Below are positions 1 through 5,999 of a DNA stretch of 8,476 nt, one piece after another. Every line of letters begins with the position of its first letter. Within the stretch, counting starts at the first letter, position 1. Below the pieces are notes generated by a model. It ran no database searches, was not told where the DNA came from, and was given only the letters and a program-made list of their open reading frames with translations. The translations under genes were made by a program, and so were the position numbers. This DNA comes from CAYLSO01 sp964386525 (lineage in GTDB: Bacteria; Eisenbacteria; RBG-16-71-46; DASYSL01), in NCBI GenBank assembly GCA_964386525.1, contig CAYLSO010000221.1, positions 1 to 8,476 of the forward strand. The letters run 5' to 3'.

Positions 1-1448
1 TGCGCGCGGCCGTCGCCGGGTCGGCGCGCTTGCAGGCCGATGCGGCCCGGCAGGGCGGCCCCGAGTGGATCCGCAAGATCGTCAAGATCCACGTCAGCGT
101 GACCAACCCGGCCGACCTCACCTTCCGCTCCGACCGCATGCTGCCGGGCCTGCCGGGCGTTCCCGATGCCGTGGCGCGCGATCACCGCAAGATCGCTTTC
201 TACGACATCACCGAGAGCGACCCCGGCCGCGGCGCGGCGATGGTCACCGGCACAGGCATCGGCGAGCACTACGCCTCGCCCACCTGGGAGGACCGGGCTC
301 TGAGGGTCAGGGGACCGGCCGCGCTGGAGATGAAGAACGCGGCGCGCCGCCTGCTCTTGTCACAGGGTTTCCGGCTGGAGGAGATCCCGGAAGCCCTGCG
401 CGAGGCGCCGCCGCCGCAGGACTACGACGCGCGGGTGGACGAGCTGGCGCGTGCCGGCTGGACCGCCTCGGTGATCAACCTGCACAACGAGACCGGCTTC
501 GGGGTCAAGGAGGCGACGGTCGCCTGCATGATCCTGTACACGCTCGCCCCGCCCGGCACCGAGCTGTGGATCCCGGATTCGATCTGGACCAGCACGACGA
601 TCGCCGCCGCGCTGACGGGGGCGGCCCTGCGCGGCTGCTCGGTGCTGGTGGTCGCGCCCGCGCTGGCCAACGCGCCGAGCGCCGGCTTCCCGCAGATGTC
701 GCGCACGCGCGTGGTGCTCGGCATCCTGGTCGAGTACGCAAGCGGTCTGAAGCAGGAGATCGCCGCGGCCGGCGGCCGGCTGCGCGTCGGGCTGTACACG
801 CGGCAGGAGCCGTCCGACGACGTCGCCGGCCGGCTGCGCGAGGTCGCCCGGGGCTACCGCGAGGAGGCCCTGCTGCGGGATCTCTTCCCGTTCTACGAGC
901 ACATCTCCGAGACACTCGATTCGCTCGCCGTCCTGGCTGAACGGAGCGGCCCGGGCGGGGCCCGCTTCGCGCCCGACGTCGCGGCCCGCCTGCCGAAGAT
1001 GCACCGCAAGACGCAGTTCATCGGCACCGGTGACGCGGTGCGCCGGCTGGCCCAGGATCCCGCGAGCTTCGACATCTTCCGCCGCCGCCTCGACCGGGCC
1101 TACGCGGCCCTCCGGGACCCCGGGTGGGACGTGCTCACGGATGAGGAGGCGGCGGCCAGCATGGCGGCTTTCGCCGGCATCGACGGGCGGCTGCCCGCCG
1201 AGTCGCGGGCGCATCGGCTCTACTACATGACGGTCGGCTCGGTGAACAAGGACTCGCGCAGCAGCTTCCTCGACGGGGAGACCCAGTTCGTCGTCTCCGG
1301 GGTCTGGGGCCTGGGGACGTACTTCGACTTCTTCCTGCTGCTCGGCAACACGCAGTGGCTCGACTCGCAGGAGGAACTCGAGCAGCACATCCCGCAGTAC
1401 TCCGGCTTCCAGCACCGCCTGGGCCGCTTCCTGCGCCGGCTCCTGTAG
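1..1448 (+). CDS. Phospholipase D / cardiolipin synthase-like protein, N-terminus missing
   Basis: The frame is open to the left edge, so the true start lies outside; an in-frame TTG at 30 has no special claim to be the start. Residue numbers below count from that TTG. HKD motif 1 is intact (H52, K54, D59; nt 183-206) and is followed by the family's GTGIGEHY...W.D...V.GPA stretch. A second PLD half follows: a helix-strand segment at about 155-185 and RGCSVLVVAP at 201-210. HKD motif 2 is MHRKTQF (H325, K327; nt 1002-1010), but the expected Asp is G332. The GSVNKDSRSS...E motif that normally follows closely starts only at G403. Members of the family transfer or hydrolyse phosphatidyl groups through a histidine intermediate, usually at membranes; the closest functional guess is cardiolipin/phosphatidyl transferase. 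The substrate cannot be told. The family call is firm; activity is uncertain because of the altered second half. Confidence 0.83.
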   Translation, partial: RAAVAGSARLQADAARQGGPEWIRKIVKIHVSVTNPADLTFRSDRMLPGLPGVPDAVARDHRKIAFYDITESDPGRGAAMVTGTGIGEHYASPTWEDRALRVRGPAALEMKNAARRLLLSQGFRLEEIPEALREAPPPQDYDARVDELARAGWTASVINLHNETGFGVKEATVACMILYTLAPPGTELWIPDSIWTSTTIAAALTGAALRGCSVLVVAPALANAPSAGFPQMSRTRVVLGILVEYASGLKQEIAAAGGRLRVGLYTRQEPSDDVAGRLREVARGYREEALLRDLFPFYEHISETLDSLAVLAERSGPGGARFAPDVAARLPKMHRKTQFIGTGDAVRRLAQDPASFDIFRRRLDRAYAALRDPGWDVLTDEEAAASMAAFAGIDGRLPAESRAHRLYYMTVGSVNKDSRSSFLDGETQFVVSGVWGLGTYFDFFLLLGNTQWLDSQEELEQHIPQYSGFQHRLGRFLRRLL

Positions 1449-1470
1449 GCGGGCGGGCCGTGCCGCCCGC
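1449..1470. terminator. GC hairpin between convergent genes
   Basis: GCGGGCGG (1449-1456) pairs perfectly with CCGCCCGC (1463-1470) around a 6-nt loop. It begins directly after the TAG stop of the PLD-like gene (1446-1448) and lies 16 nt from the stop of the convergent protease gene (1487-1489). There is no T-tract on either side, so it is not a textbook intrinsic terminator. Its position suits a bidirectional transcript end. Confidence 0.5.
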
Positions 1471-1486
1471 GCGCCGCCTTCCGCCC

Positions 1487-2821
1487 CTAGCGCGGCTCGC
1501 GGAGCGCAGGGTCGGGCGGAGGCCCCACGGCCTGGATGTCCTCGCCGGGCAGTTCGCGGACGTGGCAATCGAAGAGGCGGTGATTGCGGCCGCTGCCCCG
1601 CAGCAGCAAGGTCGTGAGGGGGGCGCCGTCCGTCCGGCCCTGGATCAGAGCGGTCAGGGAGTCCAGGTCGGCGACCCGCCGGCCGTCGACGCTCCACAGC
1701 ATGTCGCCGGACTGGATGCTCAGCGCTTCGGCTCGCGACCCCGGCTCGATCGACTGCACGACGAGTCTCGGAAGGTCACGGAACACCGCCGAGTCCTCGA
1801 TCATCACCGGCGCGATGAGCGCGCCGTCGACGCGCAGGCCCCGGCGCGCGGTGACCGGCGGATAGAGTTCCGGCCGCACCGTCAAGGTCACCTCGCGGCC
1901 GTCGCGCTCCACGACCAGAGGCACGGCCCCGCCGCTCGCCCGCAAGGCGCTCACCAGGTCGGTCAGGCTGTTAAGCGGGTCGCCGCCTTCGGCGAAGCGC
2001 AGGATGCAGTCGCCCGGCCGGAACGGCCAGCGATCGGCGTCGTGCGTGTACCCGACCCGCATCGTGTGCCGGTCGTCCTCGTCCATGAGGAGCCCGAACG
2101 CCAGGACGGCGGGGCAGGGCCTCACGCCGCGGCGGAGCCACTCCAGGATGCGGCAGACGTCCGGCATCGGCGTGGCGAAGTTGAAGCGATCGGCCTTGTC
2201 GCCGCCGGCGCCCGCCGTTGCGATCCCCACGACCTCGCCGCTGCCAAGCGCGATGACCGGACCTCCCGAATTCCCGTGGTCGATGGTCGCGTCGGTTTGG
2301 AGCAGGGCGGCCCCGCACTGGTCGGTGTGGCCGGAGATGATGCCGCGGCTGCCGGTGAAGGGCATGCTGAGCGGATGCCCGAAGACGGCCACCGGCTCGC
2401 CGGCGCCGGGCGGATCGTCGCAGGACAGCCGCGCGGCGGCTCGGCCCGGGGCCGGCGTTTCCAGGGCCAGGACGGCCACATCGGTGAAGGAGTCCACGTA
2501 CACCTTGCGGACCGGCTGGAAGGCTTCGTCCGCGAAGGCCACCTGTACCTCCGACGGCGACTGGCCCACGACGTGGGCGTTGGTGACGATCCAGCCTCGG
2601 GCAGCGTCGACGAGGAAGCCTGCTCCCTCGTAAGAGCCGCGCTCGTCTTCGCCGAACGGCTCAGTGATCTGCGTCTGCACGCGGACCGTGTACTCGCGCG
2701 CCCGGCGGAACGCTTGGACCGCGTTCTCCTGGGCCCCGGCCGGCAGGCAGGTCAGAAGCGTTGCGGCCAGGGAGCCATAGGCCCAGGCCAGGTTCCGCGG
2801 CGGTTGCCACTTCGCCTTCAT
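1487..2821 (-). CDS. HtrA/DegP-like exported serine protease with two PDZ domains
   Basis: This 444-residue trypsin-like protease probably works in the periplasm or cell envelope on damaged or misfolded proteins. An N-terminal signal peptide (basic MKAKWQPPR, hydrophobic stretch about 11-27, likely cleavage near AGA-QE at 30) is followed by the protease domain. The triad is visible: H83 in TNAHVV, D114 in FTDVAVLAL and S185 in GNSGGP. PDZ-like regions lie at about 243-316 (RPGDCIL, LTDLVSALR) and 328-424 (SGDMLWSVDGRRV, a classic carboxylate-loop/PDZ ending). This matches the protease-PDZ-PDZ order of DegP/DegQ. The frame stays open upstream to an ATG at 3085. I chose the ATG at 2819-2821 because it has GGAGGA 5 nt upstream and starts a proper signal peptide, while the extension is low-complexity and Arg-rich. 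The mature part holds six cysteines (134, 169, 223, 236, 272, 419), which could form disulfides. A specific degP/degQ/degS name cannot be assigned. Confidence 0.92.
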   Translation of the reverse strand: MKAKWQPPRNLAWAYGSLAATLLTCLPAGAQENAVQAFRRAREYTVRVQTQITEPFGEDERGSYEGAGFLVDAARGWIVTNAHVVGQSPSEVQVAFADEAFQPVRKVYVDSFTDVAVLALETPAPGRAAARLSCDDPPGAGEPVAVFGHPLSMPFTGSRGIISGHTDQCGAALLQTDATIDHGNSGGPVIALGSGEVVGIATAGAGGDKADRFNFATPMPDVCRILEWLRRGVRPCPAVLAFGLLMDEDDRHTMRVGYTHDADRWPFRPGDCILRFAEGGDPLNSLTDLVSALRASGGAVPLVVERDGREVTLTVRPELYPPVTARRGLRVDGALIAPVMIEDSAVFRDLPRLVVQSIEPGSRAEALSIQSGDMLWSVDGRRVADLDSLTALIQGRTDGAPLTTLLLRGSGRNHRLFDCHVRELPGEDIQAVGPPPDPALREPR

Positions 2822-2826
2822 GTCTG

Positions 2827-2832
2827 TCCTCC
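2827..2832 (-). promoter_or_regulatory. Ribosome binding site of the protease gene
   Basis: GGAGGA on the minus strand lies 5 nt before the ATG at 2821. It decides the start against the longer open frame reaching 3085. Confidence 0.8.
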
Positions 2833-2852
2833 GGGGTTCGGTCGTTCTTCGG

Positions 2853-2858
2853 ATTATC
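2853..2858 (-). promoter_or_regulatory. Possible -10 element of the protease gene
   Basis: GATAAT on the minus strand matches TATAAT at 5 of 6 positions in otherwise very GC-rich DNA. It lies 31 nt before the start codon, which would give a short leader holding the GGAGGA site. No convincing -35 hexamer is found 16-18 nt further upstream, so the call rests on the -10 alone. Confidence 0.35.
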
Positions 2859-2963
2859 GGCAAGGGGGGTGACAGGACTGAGCTCTCCACCCGGGCCTGC
2901 GCGACGGGCGCCCGCCGGCTGCGGATGGCTGCAAAAGGCCGCGGCGCAGGGCAGCTCCTGCAC

Positions 2964-2997
2964 GCCGCGGGGATTGCATCCTGAGATCCCCCGCGGC
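2964..2997. repeat. Inverted repeat in the divergent intergenic region
   Basis: GCCGCGGGG (2964-2972) and CCCCGCGGC (2989-2997) form a perfect 9-bp stem around a 16-nt loop; allowing one bulged base adds about two more pairs. With no following T-run and a position between two divergent genes, it could be an operator or a transcript hairpin. In DNA this rich in G and C, chance is also possible. Confidence 0.4.
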
Positions 2998-3251
2998 CCG
3001 TCTCGGTCTCCGCCCCCCGGCGTCGGCAGTTAGCCCCTCGGCGGGCAGGCGGAATGCGCGCCCCGCCCTGGTCCCTTCCTTGCATCCCTCTGGGATTCGC
3101 GATCGCCGCCAGCGGATCCGGCTCAGGGCCGCGGAACGGATTCCGCGCGATCGCCCAGCAGGTGACCCGGCCGGCCGGCAGGGCGCGCGGGGCGCGGGCG
3201 TGCGGCCGATAGGAGCAAAGCAGGGTCGCCGACTCTCTCGAGCTTCACGAT

Positions 3252-3258
3252 GAGGAGG
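3252..3258 (+). promoter_or_regulatory. Ribosome binding site of the exported propeller protein gene
   Basis: GAGGAGG lies 5 nt before the ATG at 3264 and 8 nt before a second ATG at 3267. Either codon would be well placed; the choice changes the protein by one methionine. Confidence 0.75.
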
Positions 3259-3263
3259 CAGCC

Positions 3264-4862
3264 ATGATGCGCAAGACGTGCCTCGCCGCGGTCCTGATCG
3301 TGGTGCTGGCCGCCGCGCCCGGCATCGGCCCGCCCGATGCCCTCGCCGCACCGCCGGTGCGCGCGCTCGCGTTCCCCGCGCCCGGGGTGCAGGGCCTGGC
3401 CTACGGCAACGGCAGCCTGTGGGCCACCGGCTCGTTCGGCCCCGGAATGGCGATGCTCTTCGAGCTCGATCCGGTCACCGGGAACGTCCGCAACACACTC
3501 ATGCTCGGCGGCTCGGTGGGTGCTCTCGCCCACGACGGCGCGTTCCTCTACGCCACCGCGGATCTCGGGGCATCGACGTGCGGCGGGGCCAACCCGAACC
3601 GCATCGACGTCCTCGACGCGGGCAGCGGCGCCCTGGTGCGCTCGCTGCCCAGCCCGGTGACCGGAGAGGCGGGGGGGCTGGCGTTGCTCGGCTCGCGACT
3701 GTTCGCGGCGGGGGCGCTCGATCCCGATCCGTGCGCGCCGGGGGGCGGGCCGATCGCGGTCGTCGAGGCGAGCCCGGCCGACGGATCGCGGCAGGGCTCA
3801 TTCAACGTGTCGGCTCTGGGCACCGCACCGCGGCAGCTCGCGGCCGACGGCCTGAGCCTGCTCTACGGCACGTGGGCCTACGACGGAGCGACGTCCCCGC
3901 CCGAGTACCGCTGGACGGTCTTCGCGCTGGGGCCCACCGGGGATTTGCGCGCCGCGACGGTCTTGTCGTCGGTGCCGGCGCCGGATGCGTCCGCCGCCGA
4001 GCAGACCTTCTCGGTGACGGGAATGGCCTGGGGCGCCGACGAGCTGTTCGTCGCCAACGCGACGCTCGGGCAGGTGCAGGTGTTCGCCATGCCGGCGACG
4101 CCGCCACCGCCGCCACCGCCGCCACCGCCGCCTCCCCCTCCTCCTCCTCCTCCGCCTCCTCCACCGCCACCGCCGGCGGGCGACCTGGTGGTCCAGGTGG
4201 ACGTGAAGCCCGGCGACGCGGAAAACACCATCAACCTGGGCTCGCATGGGCAGGTGACCGCGGCGATCCTCGGCGCGCTCGACTTTGCCGCGGTCGACGT
4301 GGCGCCGCTGACCGTGCGGCTCGCAGGAGCTCCGGTCATCCTCAAGAAGAACGGCCGCCCGATGGCCTCGCTCGGCGACGTCAGCGGTGACGGCGTGCCC
4401 GATCTGATCCTGCACTTCGCGACCGAGGACCTGCGCCTGCCGCCGGATGCCACCGAGGCGGGGCTCGTGGGCGAGACCCACGACGGCCGGCGTTTCCAGG
4501 GTCGCGACGCGATCCGGGTCGTCGGCGCGGCGGATGCGGGAGCCCGCGGCAAGGGCCGGCTGCGCTCGACACCGGTGGGCGGCGCGGCGATCGGGTCCGA
4601 GCTGGCGGTGCGCGGCATCCACCCCAACCCGGTGGTGAGCGGCTCGACGATCGCGCTCGCGCTGCCGGGCGACGGGCCGGCCGTGCTCGAGGTCTGGACG
4701 GTGGCCGGACGGCTGGCGCTGCGCAAGGATCTCGGCGCGCTCGGCGCCGGCAGCCACCAGATCCCGTTCGCCGACGCGGCGCGGCTGCCGCGCGGCGCCT
4801 ACATCGTGCGGCTGGTGCAGGACGGCTCATCGGCCACTGCCAAGATGAGCGTGTTGCGCTAG
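3264..4862 (+). CDS. Exported beta-propeller-like protein with poly-Pro linker, Ca-binding-like domain and C-terminal sorting-like domain
   Basis: This 532-residue multi-domain protein is probably secreted or surface-attached; its biochemical role is unknown. A signal peptide (MMRKTCLAAVLIVVLAAA, cleavage near ALA-AP at about 29) leads into roughly five repeats at 40-277. Each has the pattern G-LA-x-G-x-LYATG followed by a short 'vldp.tG' strand, as in YncE/NHL-like propellers. Residues 280-304 are 25 uninterrupted prolines. Residues about 308-421 match a domain seen in many exported bacterial proteins: VDVKPGD...INLGSHG, AILGALDF, then D372-VSGDGVP-D380, an EF-hand-like DxxxDGxxD loop likely to bind calcium. 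Residues about 446-532 (HPNPVVSGSTIAL...VAGRLA...LPRGAYIVRL...KMSVLR) resemble the FlgD-like / type A sorting domains that anchor or export FCB-group proteins. It stands alone on this strand and is followed by a strong hairpin. The domain order is well supported; the ligand and exact export route are not. Confidence 0.82.
   Translation: MMRKTCLAAVLIVVLAAAPGIGPPDALAAPPVRALAFPAPGVQGLAYGNGSLWATGSFGPGMAMLFELDPVTGNVRNTLMLGGSVGALAHDGAFLYATADLGASTCGGANPNRIDVLDAGSGALVRSLPSPVTGEAGGLALLGSRLFAAGALDPDPCAPGGGPIAVVEASPADGSRQGSFNVSALGTAPRQLAADGLSLLYGTWAYDGATSPPEYRWTVFALGPTGDLRAATVLSSVPAPDASAAEQTFSVTGMAWGADELFVANATLGQVQVFAMPATPPPPPPPPPPPPPPPPPPPPPPPPPAGDLVVQVDVKPGDAENTINLGSHGQVTAAILGALDFAAVDVAPLTVRLAGAPVILKKNGRPMASLGDVSGDGVPDLILHFATEDLRLPPDATEAGLVGETHDGRRFQGRDAIRVVGAADAGARGKGRLRSTPVGGAAIGSELAVRGIHPNPVVSGSTIALALPGDGPAVLEVWTVAGRLALRKDLGALGAGSHQIPFADAARLPRGAYIVRLVQDGSSATAKMSVLR
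4101..4175 (+). repeat. CCN microsatellite encoding 25 prolines
   Basis: The tract is 25 consecutive proline codons. It opens with three copies of the 9-mer CCGCCACCG, then shifts to a CCT-rich block in which 8 of the 10 codons from 4131 to 4160 are CCT, and ends in mixed CCA/CCG. The CCT preference is unlike the C/G-ending codons around it, which points to growth by slippage rather than selection on codons. Confidence 0.9.
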
Positions 4863-4894
4863 CGCGAGCCCTCGCCACGGCGGGGGGAACCTGC

Positions 4895-4924
4895 CCGGGC
4901 GGCGGTCCTGCGACCGCCGCCCGG
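4895..4924 (+). terminator. 13-bp perfect hairpin downstream of the propeller protein gene
   Basis: CCGGGCGGCGGTC (4895-4907) pairs fully with GACCGCCGCCCGG (4912-4924) around the 4-nt loop CTGC. It starts 33 nt after the TAG stop at 4860-4862. No T-tract follows (TGCGTTGCG), as is usual for hairpins in very GC-rich genomes. Its strength and position make a terminator or mRNA 3'-end stabiliser the best reading. Confidence 0.65.
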
Positions 4925-4941
4925 TGCGTTGCGTGCGCCCC

Positions 4942-4981
4942 GGCCCCCGGCGGCCGGCGTCTGGCCCCCGGCGCCCGGCGT
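4942..4981 (+). repeat. Two-copy tandem repeat, 21-bp period
   Basis: GGCCCCCGGCGGCCGGCGT (4942-4960) and GGCCCCCGGCGCCCGGCGT (4963-4981) are identical at 18 of 19 positions, separated by CT. They lie between the hairpin at 4895-4924 and the start of the GNAT gene. The origin is probably a local duplication; a regulatory role is not shown. Confidence 0.6.
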
Positions 4982-5013
4982 GCAACTGCGCATCCACTTC
5001 TTCCCGGGTCTTT

Positions 5014-5021
5014 GCTAAAGT
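5014..5021 (+). promoter_or_regulatory. Possible extended -10 element of the GNAT gene
   Basis: The segment reads TG-TAAAGT style: TGC followed at 5016 by TAAAGT, which matches TATAAT at 4 of 6 positions and carries the upstream TG of an extended -10. It is the most AT-rich stretch before the gene and lies 39 nt from the start codon. The -35 region (TCCACT at 4993-4998, 17-nt spacer) is poor. Confidence 0.3.
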
Positions 5022-5060
5022 TCCCCCGGCTTCCGATCGCCCTACCCGGGGGGACCCGCC

Positions 5061-5966
5061 ATGGCCGTGCAGCCGCTGACCACGCCCGACGAGCTGACGA
5101 CGCGACTACTGGGGCCGCGCGACGCCCCCGAGGCGTGGCGCTTCCTGTCGCGCTGCGGCGTGCGTGACGTCTTCGTCGCCTCGCACGTCTGGCGCGGAGC
5201 GCTCGAGCAGCGCCTGAGCGACGGCCTGCCGGAGTTCCACGGCGCCTTCGCGGGAGACCGGCTGCGCGCTCTGCTCGTCCTCGGGTCCGGCGGGCTGGCC
5301 TTGCCGGCCGGCGGGGAGGCACGAGACGCCGCCGCCCTTGGCCCGGTGCTGGCGCGCCGCGCCGGCACGCTGCGCGCGCTGCTTGGCGAGCGCGCGAACG
5401 TGGGCGCGCTGTGGCCTTACGCGCAGGCTGCGGGCGTGTGGTCCCGCCTCGACGTGATCGAGAAGTTCATGACCGCGGATGCGGACACGCTCGACCCGGA
5501 GGCCCGCGAGAGCGAGCTGCGCGCCGCCGTCATCGAGGACCTGGAGCTCATCGCGCGCGCCTCCGCGCGCGCCCACCTCGAGGAGATGGGCGAGGACCCC
5601 ATGGCGCGCAACCGCGAGGCCTTCCTCGGCCGCGTCGCGCGTCTCATCATGGAAGAGCGGATCTTCGTCGTCCGGCGCGGGCCGACGCTCGTCTTTAAGG
5701 CCGAGCTGTCGGCCCTCTGCCCGCTGGGCGCGCAGATCGCCGGGGTCTACACGGAACCGGAGTTCCGCAACCGCGGCCTGGCGCGCCGCGGCACCGCCGA
5801 GGTGGCGCGCCGCGCGCTGGGCACAGCGCCCGCCGTCTGTCTCTTCGTGCGCCAGGACAACGCCCCGGCCCGCCGCGCCTACGAGCGCGGCGGCTTCCGC
5901 TACGCCGGCGAGGCCCGCACCATGGTCTTCGGGGACCCGCCGGCGCGGCCCGGCAGCGGCGGCTGA
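5061..5966 (+). CDS. GNAT family N-acetyltransferase with DUF4081-type N-terminal domain
   Basis: This 301-residue cytoplasmic enzyme is predicted to transfer an acetyl group from acetyl-CoA to an amine on an unknown substrate. The N-terminal part (about 15-130: WRFLSRCGVRDVFVA, then GALWPY at 115-120) resembles the DUF4081 domain that precedes GNAT domains, best known in Actinobacteria. The catalytic part (about 155-290) has the hallmarks of that group: EEMGEDP (174-180), RVARLI (191-196), VFKAELSALC (211-220), the strand QIAGVYTEPEFR, and the acetyl-CoA pyrophosphate loop RNRGLA (236-241). Motif B follows as FVRQDNAPARRAYERGGF (262-279), with Y274 in the usual general-acid position. The ATG at 5061 has GGGGGGA 6 nt upstream and no better alternative. 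It is monocistronic and converges with the operon at its 3' end. The family is secure; the substrate is not predictable. Confidence 0.9.
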   Translation: MAVQPLTTPDELTTRLLGPRDAPEAWRFLSRCGVRDVFVASHVWRGALEQRLSDGLPEFHGAFAGDRLRALLVLGSGGLALPAGGEARDAAALGPVLARRAGTLRALLGERANVGALWPYAQAAGVWSRLDVIEKFMTADADTLDPEARESELRAAVIEDLELIARASARAHLEEMGEDPMARNREAFLGRVARLIMEERIFVVRRGPTLVFKAELSALCPLGAQIAGVYTEPEFRNRGLARRGTAEVARRALGTAPAVCLFVRQDNAPARRAYERGGFRYAGEARTMVFGDPPARPGSGG

Positions 5967-5979
5967 GCCGGCGCTGCCG

Positions 5980-5999
5980 GCCTACGACGCGTCGTAGGC
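5980..5999. terminator. 20-bp perfect palindrome at a convergent gene junction
   Basis: GCCTACGACGCGTCGTAGGC is its own reverse complement and can fold as an 8-bp stem with a CGCG loop. On the minus strand it encodes the last five residues (AYDAS) and the TAG stop of the CMD-like gene. It lies 13 nt past the TGA of the GNAT gene (5964-5966). A bidirectional terminator is likely, though no T-tract flanks it. Confidence 0.5.

Larger units (their letters stand above)
2822..3263. other. Divergent intergenic region, 442 bp, no gene
   Basis: This region separates the 5' ends of the protease gene (-) and the exported propeller protein gene (+), so it should carry both promoters. It holds the protease RBS and -10-like hexamer near 2827-2858, an inverted repeat at 2964-2997, two copies of TTGCATCC (2974-2981 and 3080-3087), a small ATCCC-TCT-GGGAT hairpin (3084-3096) and the RBS of the right-hand gene (3252-3258). 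Open frames crossing it read as Arg/Pro/Gly-rich low-complexity sequence with no recognisable domain. I see no RNA gene. Confidence 0.7.

Noticed and set aside
360..1697. Long minus-strand open frame (445 codons) across the PLD-like gene
   Set aside because: It is antisense to clear HKD motifs, has low-complexity Arg/Gly/Pro composition, and runs across the convergent terminator into the protease gene.
1355..2872. Long plus-strand open frame (505 codons) across the protease gene
   Set aside because: It lies antisense to a gene with an intact catalytic triad, signal peptide and RBS. The translation is Arg/Gly/Ala/His-rich with no domain, as expected for a shadow frame in high-GC DNA.
2822..3085. 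N-terminal extension of the protease to an ATG at 3085
   Set aside because: The added 88 residues are Arg/Pro-rich and would bury a normal signal peptide. The internal ATG at 2821 has GGAGGA at ideal spacing.
4101..4175. Short regular repeat, considered as part of a CRISPR-like array
   Set aside because: It has no spacers; it is an in-frame CCN codon repeat inside a coding gene.
3878..4726. Minus-strand frame with a poly-glycine run
   Set aside because: The glycine run is the complement of the poly-proline codons of the real gene; nothing else in the frame is recognisable.
1487..4862. Protease plus neighbouring exported protein as a toxin-like or defence pair
   Set aside because: The genes are divergent and separated by 442 bp, both have housekeeping or surface-type domains, and nothing links them to a known defence arrangement.
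4381..5322. Minus-strand open frame (313 codons) across the propeller gene end and the GNAT start
   Set aside because: It is Arg/Pro/Ala-rich with no domain, and crosses a 13-bp hairpin and two real genes on the other strand.
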